From Desulfobacterium sp. (GTDB taxonomy: Bacteria; Desulfobacterota; Desulfobacteria; Desulfobacterales; Desulfobacteraceae), in assembly GCA_030145245.1 (NCBI GenBank), contig JAQYWC010000001.1, positions 62,001 to 126,000 of the forward strand: a stretch of DNA of 64,000 bases, in the 5' to 3' direction. The position numbers and the translations under genes were made by a program. Below are positions 54,166 through 63,408 of the stretch, in pieces. The notes beneath the pieces are model-generated. The model was not told where the DNA came from and did no database searches. It saw nothing but the letters and a program-made list of their open reading frames with translations. How positions within the stretch are numbered: position 1 is the first letter of the stretch; every line of letters starts with the position of its first letter.

Positions 54166-55991
54166 GTTTTTCAAGTCTTGCCCAGTGTGTGGATTTTCTT
54201 TCCAGAGAGAATGAACTCGTCAGGATCAAACAGGAGGTGGATCCCGATCTTGAGATGGCCGAGATCCATCGCAGGGTGTTTGAGGCCAATGGGCCTGCAA
54301 TCCTGTTCGAACGGGTCAAGGGATCAAAGTTTCCCGCAGTGTCCAACCTCTTTGGCACCCATGAACGGGCCACAAAGATCCTGGGCAGGGAGCTTGAGAC
54401 GGTCAAGACCCTTGTGAAGCTTCAATCCGAGCCGGGCAAGGCCCTCAAGTCGCCCTGGCAGGCGCTCAAGGCCCTTCCCGGCCTTGTCCATGCCTTGCCC
54501 CAAAACAGAACAAAGGGATCGGTGCTGGACAACAGGGCAGGGATAGAGGATCTGCCCATGGTCCGGTGCTGGCCAAAGGACGGCGGCGCCTTTATCCTGC
54601 TTCCCCAGGTCTGCTCCCAGGATCCGGCAAGGCCGGGTATTTTTCACTCCAATGTGGGCATGTACCGGGTGCAGCTGTCCGGCAACGAGTATAATCCGGG
54701 CCGGGAGATCGGACTGCACTACCAGATCCACCGGGGCATTGCCAATCACCATGCAACGGCCCTTGAACAGGGAAAAAAGCTAAAAGTGAGCATCTTTGTG
54801 GGGGGACCTCCTGCCCACACCCTTGCCGCTGTCATGCCCCTGCCCGAACATCTTCCCGAGCCCTGTTTTGCAGGTGCCCTTGCCGGCAGGCGGTTTCGCT
54901 ACACCATCAAGGACGGGTACGTGATCTCCCTGGACGCTGATTTCTGCATCACCGGCACCATTGCCATGGGCACAAAACCCGAGGGACCCTTTGGGGATCA
55001 CCTGGGATACTATTCCCTCCAGCATGGGTTCCCCTATCTTGAGGTGGACACAGTCTTCCACCGGAACGATGCCATATGGCCCTTTACCGTGGTCGGTCGG
55101 CCGCCCCAGGAGGACTCGGTCTTCGGACAGCTCATCCACGAGATGACCGAACCCGCCGTTCCCGTAAACATTCCCGGAGTTACGGCGGTCCACGCCGTTG
55201 ATGTCGCCGGGGTCCATCCCCTTCTCTTTGCCAAGGCCCGGGAGCGGTATACCCCCTATGAGCCCAAACAGCCCCGGGAGCTTCTCACCCATGCCTGCGC
55301 CATACTTGGGTTTGGGCAGCTGTCCCTTGCCAAGTATCTTTTTATTGCCGCCCACGAGGACAACCCCGGTCTCGACATCTCCGACGAGACGGCCTTTTTT
55401 GTCCACTGCCTGGAGCGGGTGGATTTCACCCGGGACCTCCATTTTCACACCTCAACCACCATGGACACCCTGGACTACTCGTCCGAGGGGCTGAACACGG
55501 GATCCAAGGTGGTGATTGCGGCGGCAGGGGAGAAGCGGCGAACCCTTCTGACTGAGTATCCAGCCGGGGCAGATCTTCCCTCTCCCTTCTCCAATCCAAG
55601 GCTTGCCGCTCCCGGCATGGTGGTTGTCAAGGGACCCGCCTTCACGGATTACGACCAGGCCCATGAAGAGATCTCACAGCTTGCCGAAACCCTTGCCGCA
55701 ACAGAGTCCATGGAGGGCCTTCCCCTGTTTGTGATCGCAGACGACTCAGAGTTCGCAGCCAGTGATTTTGCCACCTTTTTGTGGACCACCTTTTCAAGGT
55801 CCAACCCCTCCCACGATATCCACGGCGCCGGAAGTTTTATCCGCCACAAACACTGGGGCTGCCGCGGCCCATTGATCATTGATGCCAGGACTAAGCCCTT
55901 TCATGCGCCACCCCTTGTGGGCGACAGTGAAGTTGAAAAGCGGGTGGATCTCCTTGGAGAAAAGGTGCAGGAACTTTACGGGATTATTTGA
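54162..55991 (+). CDS. UbiD-family prenyl-FMN-dependent decarboxylase
   Basis: The 609-residue protein shows UbiD landmarks: IRKQ-like N-terminus (NELVRIKQEVDPDLEMAEIH), a central NVGMYRVQLSGNEYNPGREIGLHYQI stretch recognisable in parts, then GTIAMGTKPEGPFGDHLGYY and RPPQEDSVFGQLIHEM. These enzymes (de)carboxylate aromatic or unsaturated acids using prenylated FMN made by UbiX. Sulfate reducers use relatives both in quinone synthesis and in aromatic degradation, and the sequence alone does not decide. It is longer than E. coli UbiD (about 490). Overlaps the split-barrel gene. Confidence 0.88.
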   Translation: MSFSSLAQCVDFLSRENELVRIKQEVDPDLEMAEIHRRVFEANGPAILFERVKGSKFPAVSNLFGTHERATKILGRELETVKTLVKLQSEPGKALKSPWQALKALPGLVHALPQNRTKGSVLDNRAGIEDLPMVRCWPKDGGAFILLPQVCSQDPARPGIFHSNVGMYRVQLSGNEYNPGREIGLHYQIHRGIANHHATALEQGKKLKVSIFVGGPPAHTLAAVMPLPEHLPEPCFAGALAGRRFRYTIKDGYVISLDADFCITGTIAMGTKPEGPFGDHLGYYSLQHGFPYLEVDTVFHRNDAIWPFTVVGRPPQEDSVFGQLIHEMTEPAVPVNIPGVTAVHAVDVAGVHPLLFAKARERYTPYEPKQPRELLTHACAILGFGQLSLAKYLFIAAHEDNPGLDISDETAFFVHCLERVDFTRDLHFHTSTTMDTLDYSSEGLNTGSKVVIAAAGEKRRTLLTEYPAGADLPSPFSNPRLAAPGMVVVKGPAFTDYDQAHEEISQLAETLAATESMEGLPLFVIADDSEFAASDFATFLWTTFSRSNPSHDIHGAGSFIRHKHWGCRGPLIIDARTKPFHAPPLVGDSEVEKRVDLLGEKVQELYGII

Positions 55992-55993
55992 TA

Positions 55994-57292
55994 TTAAAAA
56001 TACCAGGTGGCGATGACATAGCCTTTTAAAGGGGCACCCACCTGCTTTCCGGTGGGTGCGTGGGTGGGACCTCCGTATTCTGTTCCACCTGCACCGACAG
56101 GGATATCCACACCTGCTAAAATCCGGGTTGAAGACAGAACATCCCATGTGATCCTTGGCTGAAGTAACATGGATGGGTCATTTAAATTAACAATGGTTGA
56201 TAGGAAAATGTTGACCAGGGGGTGGGCTTCAAACTGAATCTGGCCTGTGGCATACCACCTGCCCAGGGTGAAAAGGTCACCGCGTGTTATACGCGTTTGC
56301 AGGTCCTTATCCCGGAGAGCATCCATGGGGTTGGCTTTTCCAAGGCCGTTATAATATACCTCGCCTAATCCATAAAAATTGTGTCCCCCCCAAACCCAGG
56401 AGTAATCAATATTTGTGACAACGGAGAAATATCCGTCTGAGATATCGCTGTCCATGGCGGTGTAGGTAAGATCGGTTCGCCAGGCGGCATCTTTGATATA
56501 GCGAACCATGCCGATACCCAATACCGTGTCTTCATAATGGCTGGAAAAAAGCAGATCCCAGTCAGATTCCATGGCCGTCCATTGTGCTTTCCCGGCAAAG
56601 GATGAGGCGCTGTTGGAAACATTGCCGGTTTCGGGATTCCGCCGGGGCACATAAGCAAGCTGAATATCTGAAAATGGCCCATAATCCCCCTGCATCACCA
56701 GCATGTCGTCACCGGTTTTATAGTCCCTGATCACATCCGACGGCGCAAAGGGGTTTAATAAATCCATGGGATTGAATACCAGGCCGTTCCCCCAGGTAAG
56801 TGCCTGACGTCCGGCACGAACTGTTATTTTGTCATTTGTGTAGGTGGCGGAAAGACGATCCAGGCGGTGATACATAAGCCTGTTTTCATTATCTGAAATA
56901 ACATGGGTCAGCGAAAACAGTCTGCGGTCATCCGACGGCGGGCCGTTTATAAGGGGGGCACCCCCCGGAAGTAATCGTGCGAGTTCTCCCTGGGCCTCCC
57001 GGGACTGTCCCCCTGAAAGAACCGCTTCATAATGGGCTTCAAAGGTGAGCCTGTCCCCCACAAAGAGCGTTCCGTTCAGCCGGGCGTCAAGGGCCCCGTC
57101 AAGGAACGGCCCGGTATCGCCGGTAAGATCGAGGATGTGGGACTTTTCATACCCGGCAACAGACCCCTGGGCCCGGATCTGTCCGTTCCATTTCCCCTCA
57201 ATCCCGGAGGCACCTGCCATTTGATGCATTCGGAGGAAAACGATCACAATTGACAGACAAAAAGTGAGCCGTTTGTCATACGCCTGTATCAT
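55994..57292 (-). CDS. Outer-membrane beta-barrel protein of an envelope transport operon
   Basis: An N-terminal hydrophobic segment is followed by about 400 residues of alternating beta-strand pattern rich in Trp/Tyr, ending in KGYVIATWYF with a terminal Phe typical of BamA substrates. Internal segments such as RAGRQALTWGNGLVFNPMDL resemble DUF1302-like and alginate-export-like porins. The start ATG overlaps the ATPase stop (ATGA), so the barrel is the last gene of a five-gene unit with a LolA-like protein, two FtsX permeases and an ATPase. It is probably the outer-membrane receptor or outlet of that system. Confidence 0.8.
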   Translation of the reverse strand: MIQAYDKRLTFCLSIVIVFLRMHQMAGASGIEGKWNGQIRAQGSVAGYEKSHILDLTGDTGPFLDGALDARLNGTLFVGDRLTFEAHYEAVLSGGQSREAQGELARLLPGGAPLINGPPSDDRRLFSLTHVISDNENRLMYHRLDRLSATYTNDKITVRAGRQALTWGNGLVFNPMDLLNPFAPSDVIRDYKTGDDMLVMQGDYGPFSDIQLAYVPRRNPETGNVSNSASSFAGKAQWTAMESDWDLLFSSHYEDTVLGIGMVRYIKDAAWRTDLTYTAMDSDISDGYFSVVTNIDYSWVWGGHNFYGLGEVYYNGLGKANPMDALRDKDLQTRITRGDLFTLGRWYATGQIQFEAHPLVNIFLSTIVNLNDPSMLLQPRITWDVLSSTRILAGVDIPVGAGGTEYGGPTHAPTGKQVGAPLKGYVIATWYF

Positions 57293-57972
57293 TTGGTTTT
57301 GTCTTCTGCGATCTTACCGTCTTTCATGGAGACGATGCGTTTGGCAGCTTCCATGACCATGGCGTCGTGGGTGGAAAAAATAAATGTTACCTTATGCTTT
57401 TCGTTCATCTCCCGCATCATCTGAAGCAGGCTGTCACCGGTTTTGGAATCCAGGTTTGCCGTGGGTTCATCCGCCAGAATAATAGTCGGGTTGGACACCA
57501 GGGCCCTTGCAACCGCCACACGCTGTTGCTGTCCCCCGGAGAGCTGGGAGGGCTTCCGGTCATATTTATCTTCAAGCCCCACATCGTCCAGTATTGCCCG
57601 GGCGCGATCTTTTCGTTCTTTTTTGCCCACACCCTGGAGCCTTAAAATGTACTCTACATTCTCTTCAGCGGTCAGCACCGGAATCAGGTTGTAGGATTGA
57701 AATACAAATCCTATCTGGGAGAGCCTCAACTCCGCAAGATCACTGCTGGACATGGTTTTAAATGCCATGCCGTTGACTGTAACCTCTCCGCCGTCCGGGG
57801 TGTCCAGGCCGCCAATCAGGTTAAGCAGTGTTGTTTTTCCGGATCCAGACGGCCCGGCCAATGCCACAAACTCTCCGGTTTCAACGGTAAGGCTGACCTT
57901 GTCCAATGCCGTTACTTTAACATCTCCCTGGGTATAGATTCTGGAGACATCCCTTGCGGTTACAGCGCTCAT
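57289..57972 (-). CDS. ABC transporter ATPase (LolD/MacB type)
   Basis: A 227-residue ATPase: Walker [17 protein letters not shown] (about residue 40), Q-loop [13 protein letters not shown], signature [15 protein letters not shown] and Walker [12 protein letters not shown], then H-loop FSTHDAMV. The ATG at 57972 has GAGAGGA six bases upstream; longer upstream frames overlap the permease gene and are unlikely. This subclass partners with FtsX-type permeases and drives mechanotransmission rather than classical transport, as in LolCDE and MacB. Operon position confirms the partners. Confidence 0.94.
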   Translation of the reverse strand: MSAVTARDVSRIYTQGDVKVTALDKVSLTVETGEFVALAGPSGSGKTTLLNLIGGLDTPDGGEVTVNGMAFKTMSSSDLAELRLSQIGFVFQSYNLIPVLTAEENVEYILRLQGVGKKERKDRARAILDDVGLEDKYDRKPSQLSGGQQQRVAVARALVSNPTIILADEPTANLDSKTGDSLLQMMREMNEKHKVTFIFSTHDAMVMEAAKRIVSMKDGKIAEDKTK

Positions 57973-58006
57973 AATTGTTCCTCTCTCCACCTTGGTATTT
58001 TTTGGA

Positions 58007-59239
58007 TCAGTTTTGCCGCATGGTTTCAACGGGTGTGAACCGTGCCGCTTTGACTGCCGGGTAGATGGAAACCAGAAGCCCCAACAGCAGAACCACGGCG
58101 TTTGCAAATAAGATGTCACTGGCATTTATAACCGGTAGAATGATACGGGACATGCCCCACATCTCCGTGCCCTTGGAAAAGGCACCCAGATCGATCCCTG
58201 TTTCAGCAAAATAACAGGTCACCCCCAAACCGAAAAAGGTTCCCCCAGTGCACCCGAGTATAAGGAGGAATAAGCTTTCCCCCATCACCATGCGGATGAT
58301 CCGGGCAGGCCGCATACCGATCGCCTTTAGCAGGCCGAACTCCCGCATGCGCTCATAAACAGCCATGAGGACAGTGTTCACAATGCCGAATCCCATGGCA
58401 ATGAATATCACCACGAACCAGATCAGGAGAAAAACATCGAACATGGCAAGATATGCAGTAATCGCCGGAAGGAGATCTTTCCATCCATACACAGATACGT
58501 TAAACGGTTCAAGCGCTGTACGGCATTGCATGACTAGTTTCTCCAGTTCCTTACCGCTGGTTTCCCGGGCAAGGGTGACAGCAATTTCAGTGGCACTGTC
58601 TTCTTCGTGTACAAGCCTTTGGGCAGCCGGAAGGGAGATAAACAGATACGCTTTTTCTGTCGCTTCCATATCCCCATGGAAAATACCCCGGATACGAAAT
58701 GCCCTGGACCCGGATTCACCGTCCCCACGCTGGGTCGCCACGACAAGTTTTTTGCCGATGCCGGTCTGGAATTTTTTTGCCAGGGCAGCTCCGATTAAAA
58801 CGCCGTTTTTATCGGAAGCTGTGATGGGGCTTCCTTCCACGGGAGCGGTTCCTATGAACGAAATTCCTATCTCTGATTCCGGATGAATGCCAACGATTTC
58901 GATACCCGCAGTTTCCCTGGCATTACTGACCACTCCGTCAATACGAATCCGTTGGGTTATCCTGGCACTTTCCGGTAAGACAATTTTCAAGGCTTTTGAA
59001 ATGCCGTCAACTTCAGATAATCTATGGGAGATATCCGGGTCTGACCGATAGTCCGGATGCTGGATCTTTATATGACCGACCATATTGTCGATGGCATTTT
59101 CCACCATACCGCCCACCATGCCGCGCATCAGGGCTGCCAGAATAATCATGGCGGCAACGCCTATAAGGATTGCGGTGAGAATAATGGCGGTGCGCCTTGG
59201 GTTTCGCCATATATTACGCCAGGCAAGTTGAGTATACAT
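58007..59239 (-). CDS. FtsX-like ABC permease 1
   Basis: About 410 residues with one N-terminal helix (TAIILTAILIGVAAMIILAA), a large periplasmic MacB-like domain (about residues 50-250), and three C-terminal helices around LLIWFVVIFIAMGFGIVNTV, ending VKAARFTPVETMRQN. This is the four-helix FtsX/LolC-E topology. The start follows permease 2 by 13 bases. Paired with a second, divergent permease, it would form a heterodimer like LolC/LolE. Confidence 0.9.
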   Translation of the reverse strand: MYTQLAWRNIWRNPRRTAIILTAILIGVAAMIILAALMRGMVGGMVENAIDNMVGHIKIQHPDYRSDPDISHRLSEVDGISKALKIVLPESARITQRIRIDGVVSNARETAGIEIVGIHPESEIGISFIGTAPVEGSPITASDKNGVLIGAALAKKFQTGIGKKLVVATQRGDGESGSRAFRIRGIFHGDMEATEKAYLFISLPAAQRLVHEEDSATEIAVTLARETSGKELEKLVMQCRTALEPFNVSVYGWKDLLPAITAYLAMFDVFLLIWFVVIFIAMGFGIVNTVLMAVYERMREFGLLKAIGMRPARIIRMVMGESLFLLILGCTGGTFFGLGVTCYFAETGIDLGAFSKGTEMWGMSRIILPVINASDILFANAVVLLLGLLVSIYPAVKAARFTPVETMRQN

Positions 59240-59252
59240 AATCTCTCCTTTT

Positions 59253-60476
59253 CTATACCGCTTTCATTGCATCCACGGGTTTCAGGCGAGGAATTTTAAG
59301 GGCCGGAACCAGGGCTGTAATAAATGTCACCACTCCTATGATGGTTGGGCCGACCAGCAGGGATAAAAGTGAAAGCCGTGGAAAAAGCCTTCCGGACATA
59401 CCGTACTGGGCCATAAGATCCGCAGCGCCCCCCATGGGGATACCCGCATGGGAAAAATACACGGTTAAGAGAGCCCCTGTAACCATTCCGGCTAATAGCC
59501 CCACACCCGTCATAAACATGGACTCCATGAGCATGACTTTTACCAGGCGCCTGGGGGTGGTGCCGATGGCCATCATCACCCCAAACTCCCTGGTGCGCTC
59601 AAAAACAGCCATAAGGAATGTGTTTAAAATACTGAAAGCAACCACAATGATCAAGATCACATACATGATGATTCCTCCTACAAGATCCAGCTGGATAGAT
59701 TGCTTCAGACCCGGTGTCAGGTCGATCCAGTCTAAAACCGCCAGTGGTTTCAAGAGGGGGGCATTTTTAAGAACGGCTTTTAAAGGTTCTGTCTGCCTTA
59801 ATTCATGAACGGTTGCCACAACGCTGTGAACCGCACCGTTCATCACGAACAGATCATCAAAATCCGTTAAAAGCATCTGGATGGTGGCGCGATCCACAGC
59901 ATCTATGCCGGATCTGAAAATGCCACGAACAGTCACCACCGTGGCGGCAATGGAACCATCAAAGGATTGCCCCAGAAGCGTTAGCTCCTGGCCAACCCCT
60001 GTATTCAGCCTTTTCGCCAGAAGCGCACCTATAATAATGGAATTTCCGGCTTCGTTGGACAGGTAATCCCCTTTGCGGATCAAAGAGGGGATGGTGAACA
60101 CCTCTTTTTCCCTTTCAGGATCTACACCCGTGACCAGCACGCCACGGATTCTTGTGTCGCTGGATGCAAGCACAAAGGCATGGGATCTTGGCGTTACGGA
60201 ATCAACCCCTTGGGTTTTGGAGAGTTTATCCATTATCGCTTCGGGGTTTGGAACCACGTTTCGCATTTCAGGCTTCTTATTATACCCTTTCCCTTGTACC
60301 TGCAGGTGACCTGTGGCGAGTTTAACCGAAGCATTTATCATGCTCTCATATGAACCAAACTGAAACGACAGCATAAACACCAGCAACATGGCGGCAAACC
60401 CTATGGCCATCATGGTGAGAACGGATCGTCTCGGGTGGCGCCAGATATTCCGCCATGCAAGTGTCAAATCATTCAT
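59253..60476 (-). CDS. FtsX-like ABC permease 2
   Basis: About 407 residues with the same plan as its neighbour: N-terminal helix (SVLTMMAIGFAAMLLVFMLS), periplasmic domain, and C-terminal helices including IMYVILIIVVAFSILNTFLM, ending LKIPRLKPVDAMKAV. The WRNIWRHPRR start is shared in type with permease 1 (WRNIWRNPRR), so the two arose by duplication. It begins two bases after the LolA-like gene stops, implying tight coupling. Confidence 0.9.
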   Translation of the reverse strand: MNDLTLAWRNIWRHPRRSVLTMMAIGFAAMLLVFMLSFQFGSYESMINASVKLATGHLQVQGKGYNKKPEMRNVVPNPEAIMDKLSKTQGVDSVTPRSHAFVLASSDTRIRGVLVTGVDPEREKEVFTIPSLIRKGDYLSNEAGNSIIIGALLAKRLNTGVGQELTLLGQSFDGSIAATVVTVRGIFRSGIDAVDRATIQMLLTDFDDLFVMNGAVHSVVATVHELRQTEPLKAVLKNAPLLKPLAVLDWIDLTPGLKQSIQLDLVGGIIMYVILIIVVAFSILNTFLMAVFERTREFGVMMAIGTTPRRLVKVMLMESMFMTGVGLLAGMVTGALLTVYFSHAGIPMGGAADLMAQYGMSGRLFPRLSLLSLLVGPTIIGVVTFITALVPALKIPRLKPVDAMKAV

Positions 60477-60478
60477 GG

Positions 60479-61237
60479 TTATCTCCGTTTGGTCTTTAAG
60501 CTGGACAGGGAAAACAGATTCTTTGGCAGGTTTACATCAAACCCAAGTTCTTTGTAGGTCAGTTTTGTGAATTTTTCCGTTTCGCCTGCTTTTCTCATGA
60601 TCCAGACCCTGGGGAAAAGCCGCCCGCCCATGGAGGAGATCTCCAGGGTGGTCATCTCTTTAACCAGCAGATTGTCCTCATCGAAAAAAGCCTCCCGTAA
60701 AAGGACGCCGTCTTCACGGATGGTAAGCTCTAACTTTCCCCATACCACGGCAGCCTCTTCATGGGGAACGGATGTCACCTCATAAATCGTAATCCCATTT
60801 TCCGACCGTGTATCCGTAATTGTGTGGGTGTAATCTTCCACCATGGAGTCGGTTTTGGAAAGATCGTTGTTGGAGAAATCAGATCCCATCCAGGACTGAC
60901 TCATCATGGAGGGCGGCAGTTTGATGGTACGGTTGACCTTGGGGTTATAAGTCCACATGTTCCGCCCTTTTTTCAAGGTACCGTTACCGGCATCTTTTGG
61001 GGGGGACTCGATGAAAAACAGGCCTTCTGACTTTCCCATGGTCCAGGCCTTCATCACCATGGTGCGGGAAAAATCCGGGCGCTGGATGGTCATCTCAATA
61101 ACCGCAGCCGATGTTTTTCCACGCATATGCTTGAATGCTTTGTCCACGACACTTGCTCCATCCTCTGCAAAAGCGGAAAGCGGCAGAAGCAGAAACAAGC
61201 AAAATAAACCGGATCGGAAAAGGTGCCTGGGTATCAT
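60479..61237 (-). CDS. LolA-like outer-membrane lipoprotein-sorting protein
   Basis: A signal peptide (FCLFLLLPLSAFA) precedes a domain of about 225 residues. Its features are FFIESPPKDAGNGTLKKGRN, MWTYNPKVNRTIKLPPSM and VWGKLELTIREDGVLLREAF. These are hallmarks of the COG2834-type periplasmic carriers with an open hydrophobic beta-cup. AAAGGA lies upstream of the ATG. As first gene of the operon with two FtsX permeases, an ATPase and an outer-membrane barrel, it is likely a periplasmic shuttle for a lipid or lipoprotein between the membranes. Confidence 0.87.
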   Translation of the reverse strand: MIPRHLFRSGLFCLFLLLPLSAFAEDGASVVDKAFKHMRGKTSAAVIEMTIQRPDFSRTMVMKAWTMGKSEGLFFIESPPKDAGNGTLKKGRNMWTYNPKVNRTIKLPPSMMSQSWMGSDFSNNDLSKTDSMVEDYTHTITDTRSENGITIYEVTSVPHEEAAVVWGKLELTIREDGVLLREAFFDEDNLLVKEMTTLEISSMGGRLFPRVWIMRKAGETEKFTKLTYKELGFDVNLPKNLFSLSSLKTKRR

Positions 61238-61303
61238 CCTATAATCCTTTGGCTAAGGGTTCAGGTGATAGTTATAGTATGGGGGTAGTTCGGGGTCAAA
61301 TCT

Positions 61304-61765
61304 TTAATATGGAAGATGCTGTTGTAGAAAACTGCACAATGGTTCAATACTGTCAATTCCTCCATCACGTTCCGCTTCAACGAAAGCAAGCAGCGCTTCC
61401 TCGTGATCGGCAACCATATGCCAGATGGCATGGTGATCTGTTGCGCCGTTTGCCGACCGTCGATACATCTCGGCATACTCCCTGATCCAGGGGGCCAATT
61501 CCTCCATTAATGGTTTCCACGCAAGATCAATCCATTTATGAGCCTGTTCCATGCCCTGTTTTGTCATCTCCGCATCAGAGGGCGGACATATAATATCCAG
61601 GGGTTCTAAATAGGCTTTAAGCAACCCTGCGGTTCGGATTTCAACATCTATCAGATGTTGCCATTTCCTTTGTTCCGACAGCTCTGTCGATTTCGCTTTA
61701 AAAACCTTAAAAAAAGCGATCCCGAACAACTCTCCCATATATGCTTGATGTAATTTTGTAATCAC
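61304..61765 (-). CDS. Helical protein of unknown function
   Basis: The GTG at 61765 has GGAG eight bases upstream and starts VITKLHQAYMGELFGIAFFK. The product of about 153 residues is mostly helical with many charged residues. Histidines and glutamates near the end (NGATDHHAIWHMVADHEEAL, then FVEAERDG) hint at a metal-binding four-helix fold, as in ferritin-like or DinB-like proteins, but this is not certain. An earlier start at 61804 lies inside a 42-base dyad. The gene sits just upstream of the LolA-like operon on the same strand with 66 bases between, so it could belong to that transcript. Confidence 0.55.
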   Translation of the reverse strand: MITKLHQAYMGELFGIAFFKVFKAKSTELSEQRKWQHLIDVEIRTAGLLKAYLEPLDIICPPSDAEMTKQGMEQAHKWIDLAWKPLMEELAPWIREYAEMYRRSANGATDHHAIWHMVADHEEALLAFVEAERDGGIDSIEPLCSFLQQHLPY

Positions 61766-61782
61766 TTCAAATCTCCATTTTA

Positions 61783-61824
61783 CCCCCCTGTATTGGCACA
61801 ACATGTTGTGTTCGTATAGGGGGG
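61783..61824. promoter_or_regulatory. Concentric 42-bp dyad
   Basis: A perfect 14-base palindrome (CACAACATGTTGTG, 61797-61810) is flanked at equal distance by outer arms CCCCCCT and AGGGGGG centred on the same point. It lies just upstream of the helical-protein gene and could be an operator for it and the envelope operon. Confidence 0.5.
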
Positions 61825-62244
61825 CATATTCAGCTTCGGCGTATTTGTGCCGTTCTGCATTTAGTACCTGAAAAATACACCAAGGGCAAAGATGTAGAAC
61901 AGGTCCTTCGTTCTATATTTCAAAGCGGCCTGTAATAATTTATTACAGCAGGAAAGTCAACCATTAAGGGGTCCTGAAGTAAAAAAGCATAATTTAAAAC
62001 GTCTTGTTCAGAGATCTTTTTACCGCTTCATTTCATGAACAGGCCATGGATGAAAACAAAGGGCAAAATCCATTGTTATCGTCCTTTACGATTTTGATAA
62101 ATTATCAGGTTTTTTTTAAAAAAAACTATTTTAAAACCCGGAACAATGGGATAGGATAAGCCGATCATTGGTCTTGCACTGTAAGGTTCCGTAACCATAA
62201 ACAACCATGACTGGGTTGTCTTGAACACCCTTGGTTGAAAAGAG
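61825..62244. other. Intergenic region before the RND operon
   Basis: No supported gene. The region is AT-rich from 61980 and should contain the RND operon promoter. A 104-codon minus-strand frame at 62076-62390 overlaps the adaptor gene start and is not supported. Confidence 0.45.
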
Positions 62245-62250
62245 ATGAAA

Positions 62251-63408
62251 ATGAGAAAAGAGTGTATTGTTTTCCTTATGTCGGCAGTCTTTCTGATGCT
62301 CTCTGCCTGCCAGAAACCGGAAGAGGCTCCCAAGGCACCACCGCCTCCTGAGGTAAGTGTTTTCACTACCCGGGCAGAAGATGTTCCCATTTATAAGACC
62401 TTTGTGGGCCAGGCCTACGGGGCTAAGGATATTGCCATCCGCGCCCGGGTGGAAGGGTTTCTAAAGGGGATTCATTTTAAAGAGGGCTCCCGGGTCAAAG
62501 CAGGTGACCTGCTCTATATCATTGACAGTCAATCCTTTGAAGCCCAGGTGGCTTCTAAAATGGGGAATCTGGCAGAAGCCAATACCATGCTGGTCAAGGC
62601 CAAACGGGATCTGGACCGATACCGGCCCCTGGCCGAGAAAAATGCCGTCTCCCAAAGCGACCTGGACGGGGTTGAGGCTGCCCATGAGGCGGCCCAGGCC
62701 ACTGTGGAAGCGGCCCAGGCCAATGTCCGGTCTGCAGAAATTCAATTGGGATATACCAAAATTTATTCTCCCATCAGTGGAATAATCGGCAAAACACAGG
62801 CCAAGGTGGGGGATTTTGTGGGAAGGGAACCCAACCCGGTCATCCTGAACATGGTCTCCAATACCGACAGTGTACTCGTGGAGTTCTTTCTCACGGAAAG
62901 CCAGTATCTCGGAATTGCCCGTCATCTGGCCGAGGTGGGAAAACTTGAGGCCAGGAAAGAGTATGATCCGGATCTCCGGCTCATTCTGTCAGATGGATAT
63001 CTCTATCCCCATAAAGGGACGCCCAATTTTCTGGACCGGGAGATAGATCCCACCACCGGGGCCATCCTGGTCCAGGTTTCCTTTCCCAATCCGGACAATA
63101 TGATCCGGCCCGGCCAGTTCGCCAGGGTCAAACTCAAGGCAGAGGATGTGAAAGACGGAATTTTGATACCCCAGCGCTCCGTAAGCGAACTCCAGGGCAG
63201 AAACCGGGTTTTTGTGGTGGATGATCAGAACAAGGTGGCTGAGCGCCAGGTGAAGTTGGGGCCCACCGTGGATAATTTCTGGCTGGTACTCGAGGGCCTG
63301 AAGCCCGGTGAAAAAGTGATCTATGAGGGGCTGCAGAAGGTGCGTGACGGCGCAACCGTGGTGCCTGAGGATACTGATGTGAAACGCATTTCCCAGGACG
63401 GCCAATAA
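62251..63408 (+). CDS. RND efflux periplasmic adaptor lipoprotein
   Basis: The product has a lipoprotein signal (MRKECIVFLMSAVFLMLSAC with the acylated Cys at the end), a proline-rich linker (PKAPPPPEV), and the AcrA/MexA order of domains. A lipoyl half-motif (FLKGIHFKEGSRVKAGDLLY), an alpha-helical hairpin (about residues 100-170), the second lipoyl half (YTKIYSPISGIIGKTQAKVG), and a beta-barrel and membrane-proximal domain follow. Two in-frame ATGs (62245, 62251) are close; AAGAG favours the second. Its stop overlaps the start of the pump gene (TAATG). The substrate is unknown. Confidence 0.92.
   Translation: MRKECIVFLMSAVFLMLSACQKPEEAPKAPPPPEVSVFTTRAEDVPIYKTFVGQAYGAKDIAIRARVEGFLKGIHFKEGSRVKAGDLLYIIDSQSFEAQVASKMGNLAEANTMLVKAKRDLDRYRPLAEKNAVSQSDLDGVEAAHEAAQATVEAAQANVRSAEIQLGYTKIYSPISGIIGKTQAKVGDFVGREPNPVILNMVSNTDSVLVEFFLTESQYLGIARHLAEVGKLEARKEYDPDLRLILSDGYLYPHKGTPNFLDREIDPTTGAILVQVSFPNPDNMIRPGQFARVKLKAEDVKDGILIPQRSVSELQGRNRVFVVDDQNKVAERQVKLGPTVDNFWLVLEGLKPGEKVIYEGLQKVRDGATVVPEDTDVKRISQDGQ

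Noticed and set aside
61863-62244. Minus-strand open frame (62076-62390) before the RND operon
   Set aside because: It overlaps the adaptor's signal peptide region, has low-complexity Phe/Lys content and no ribosome site.
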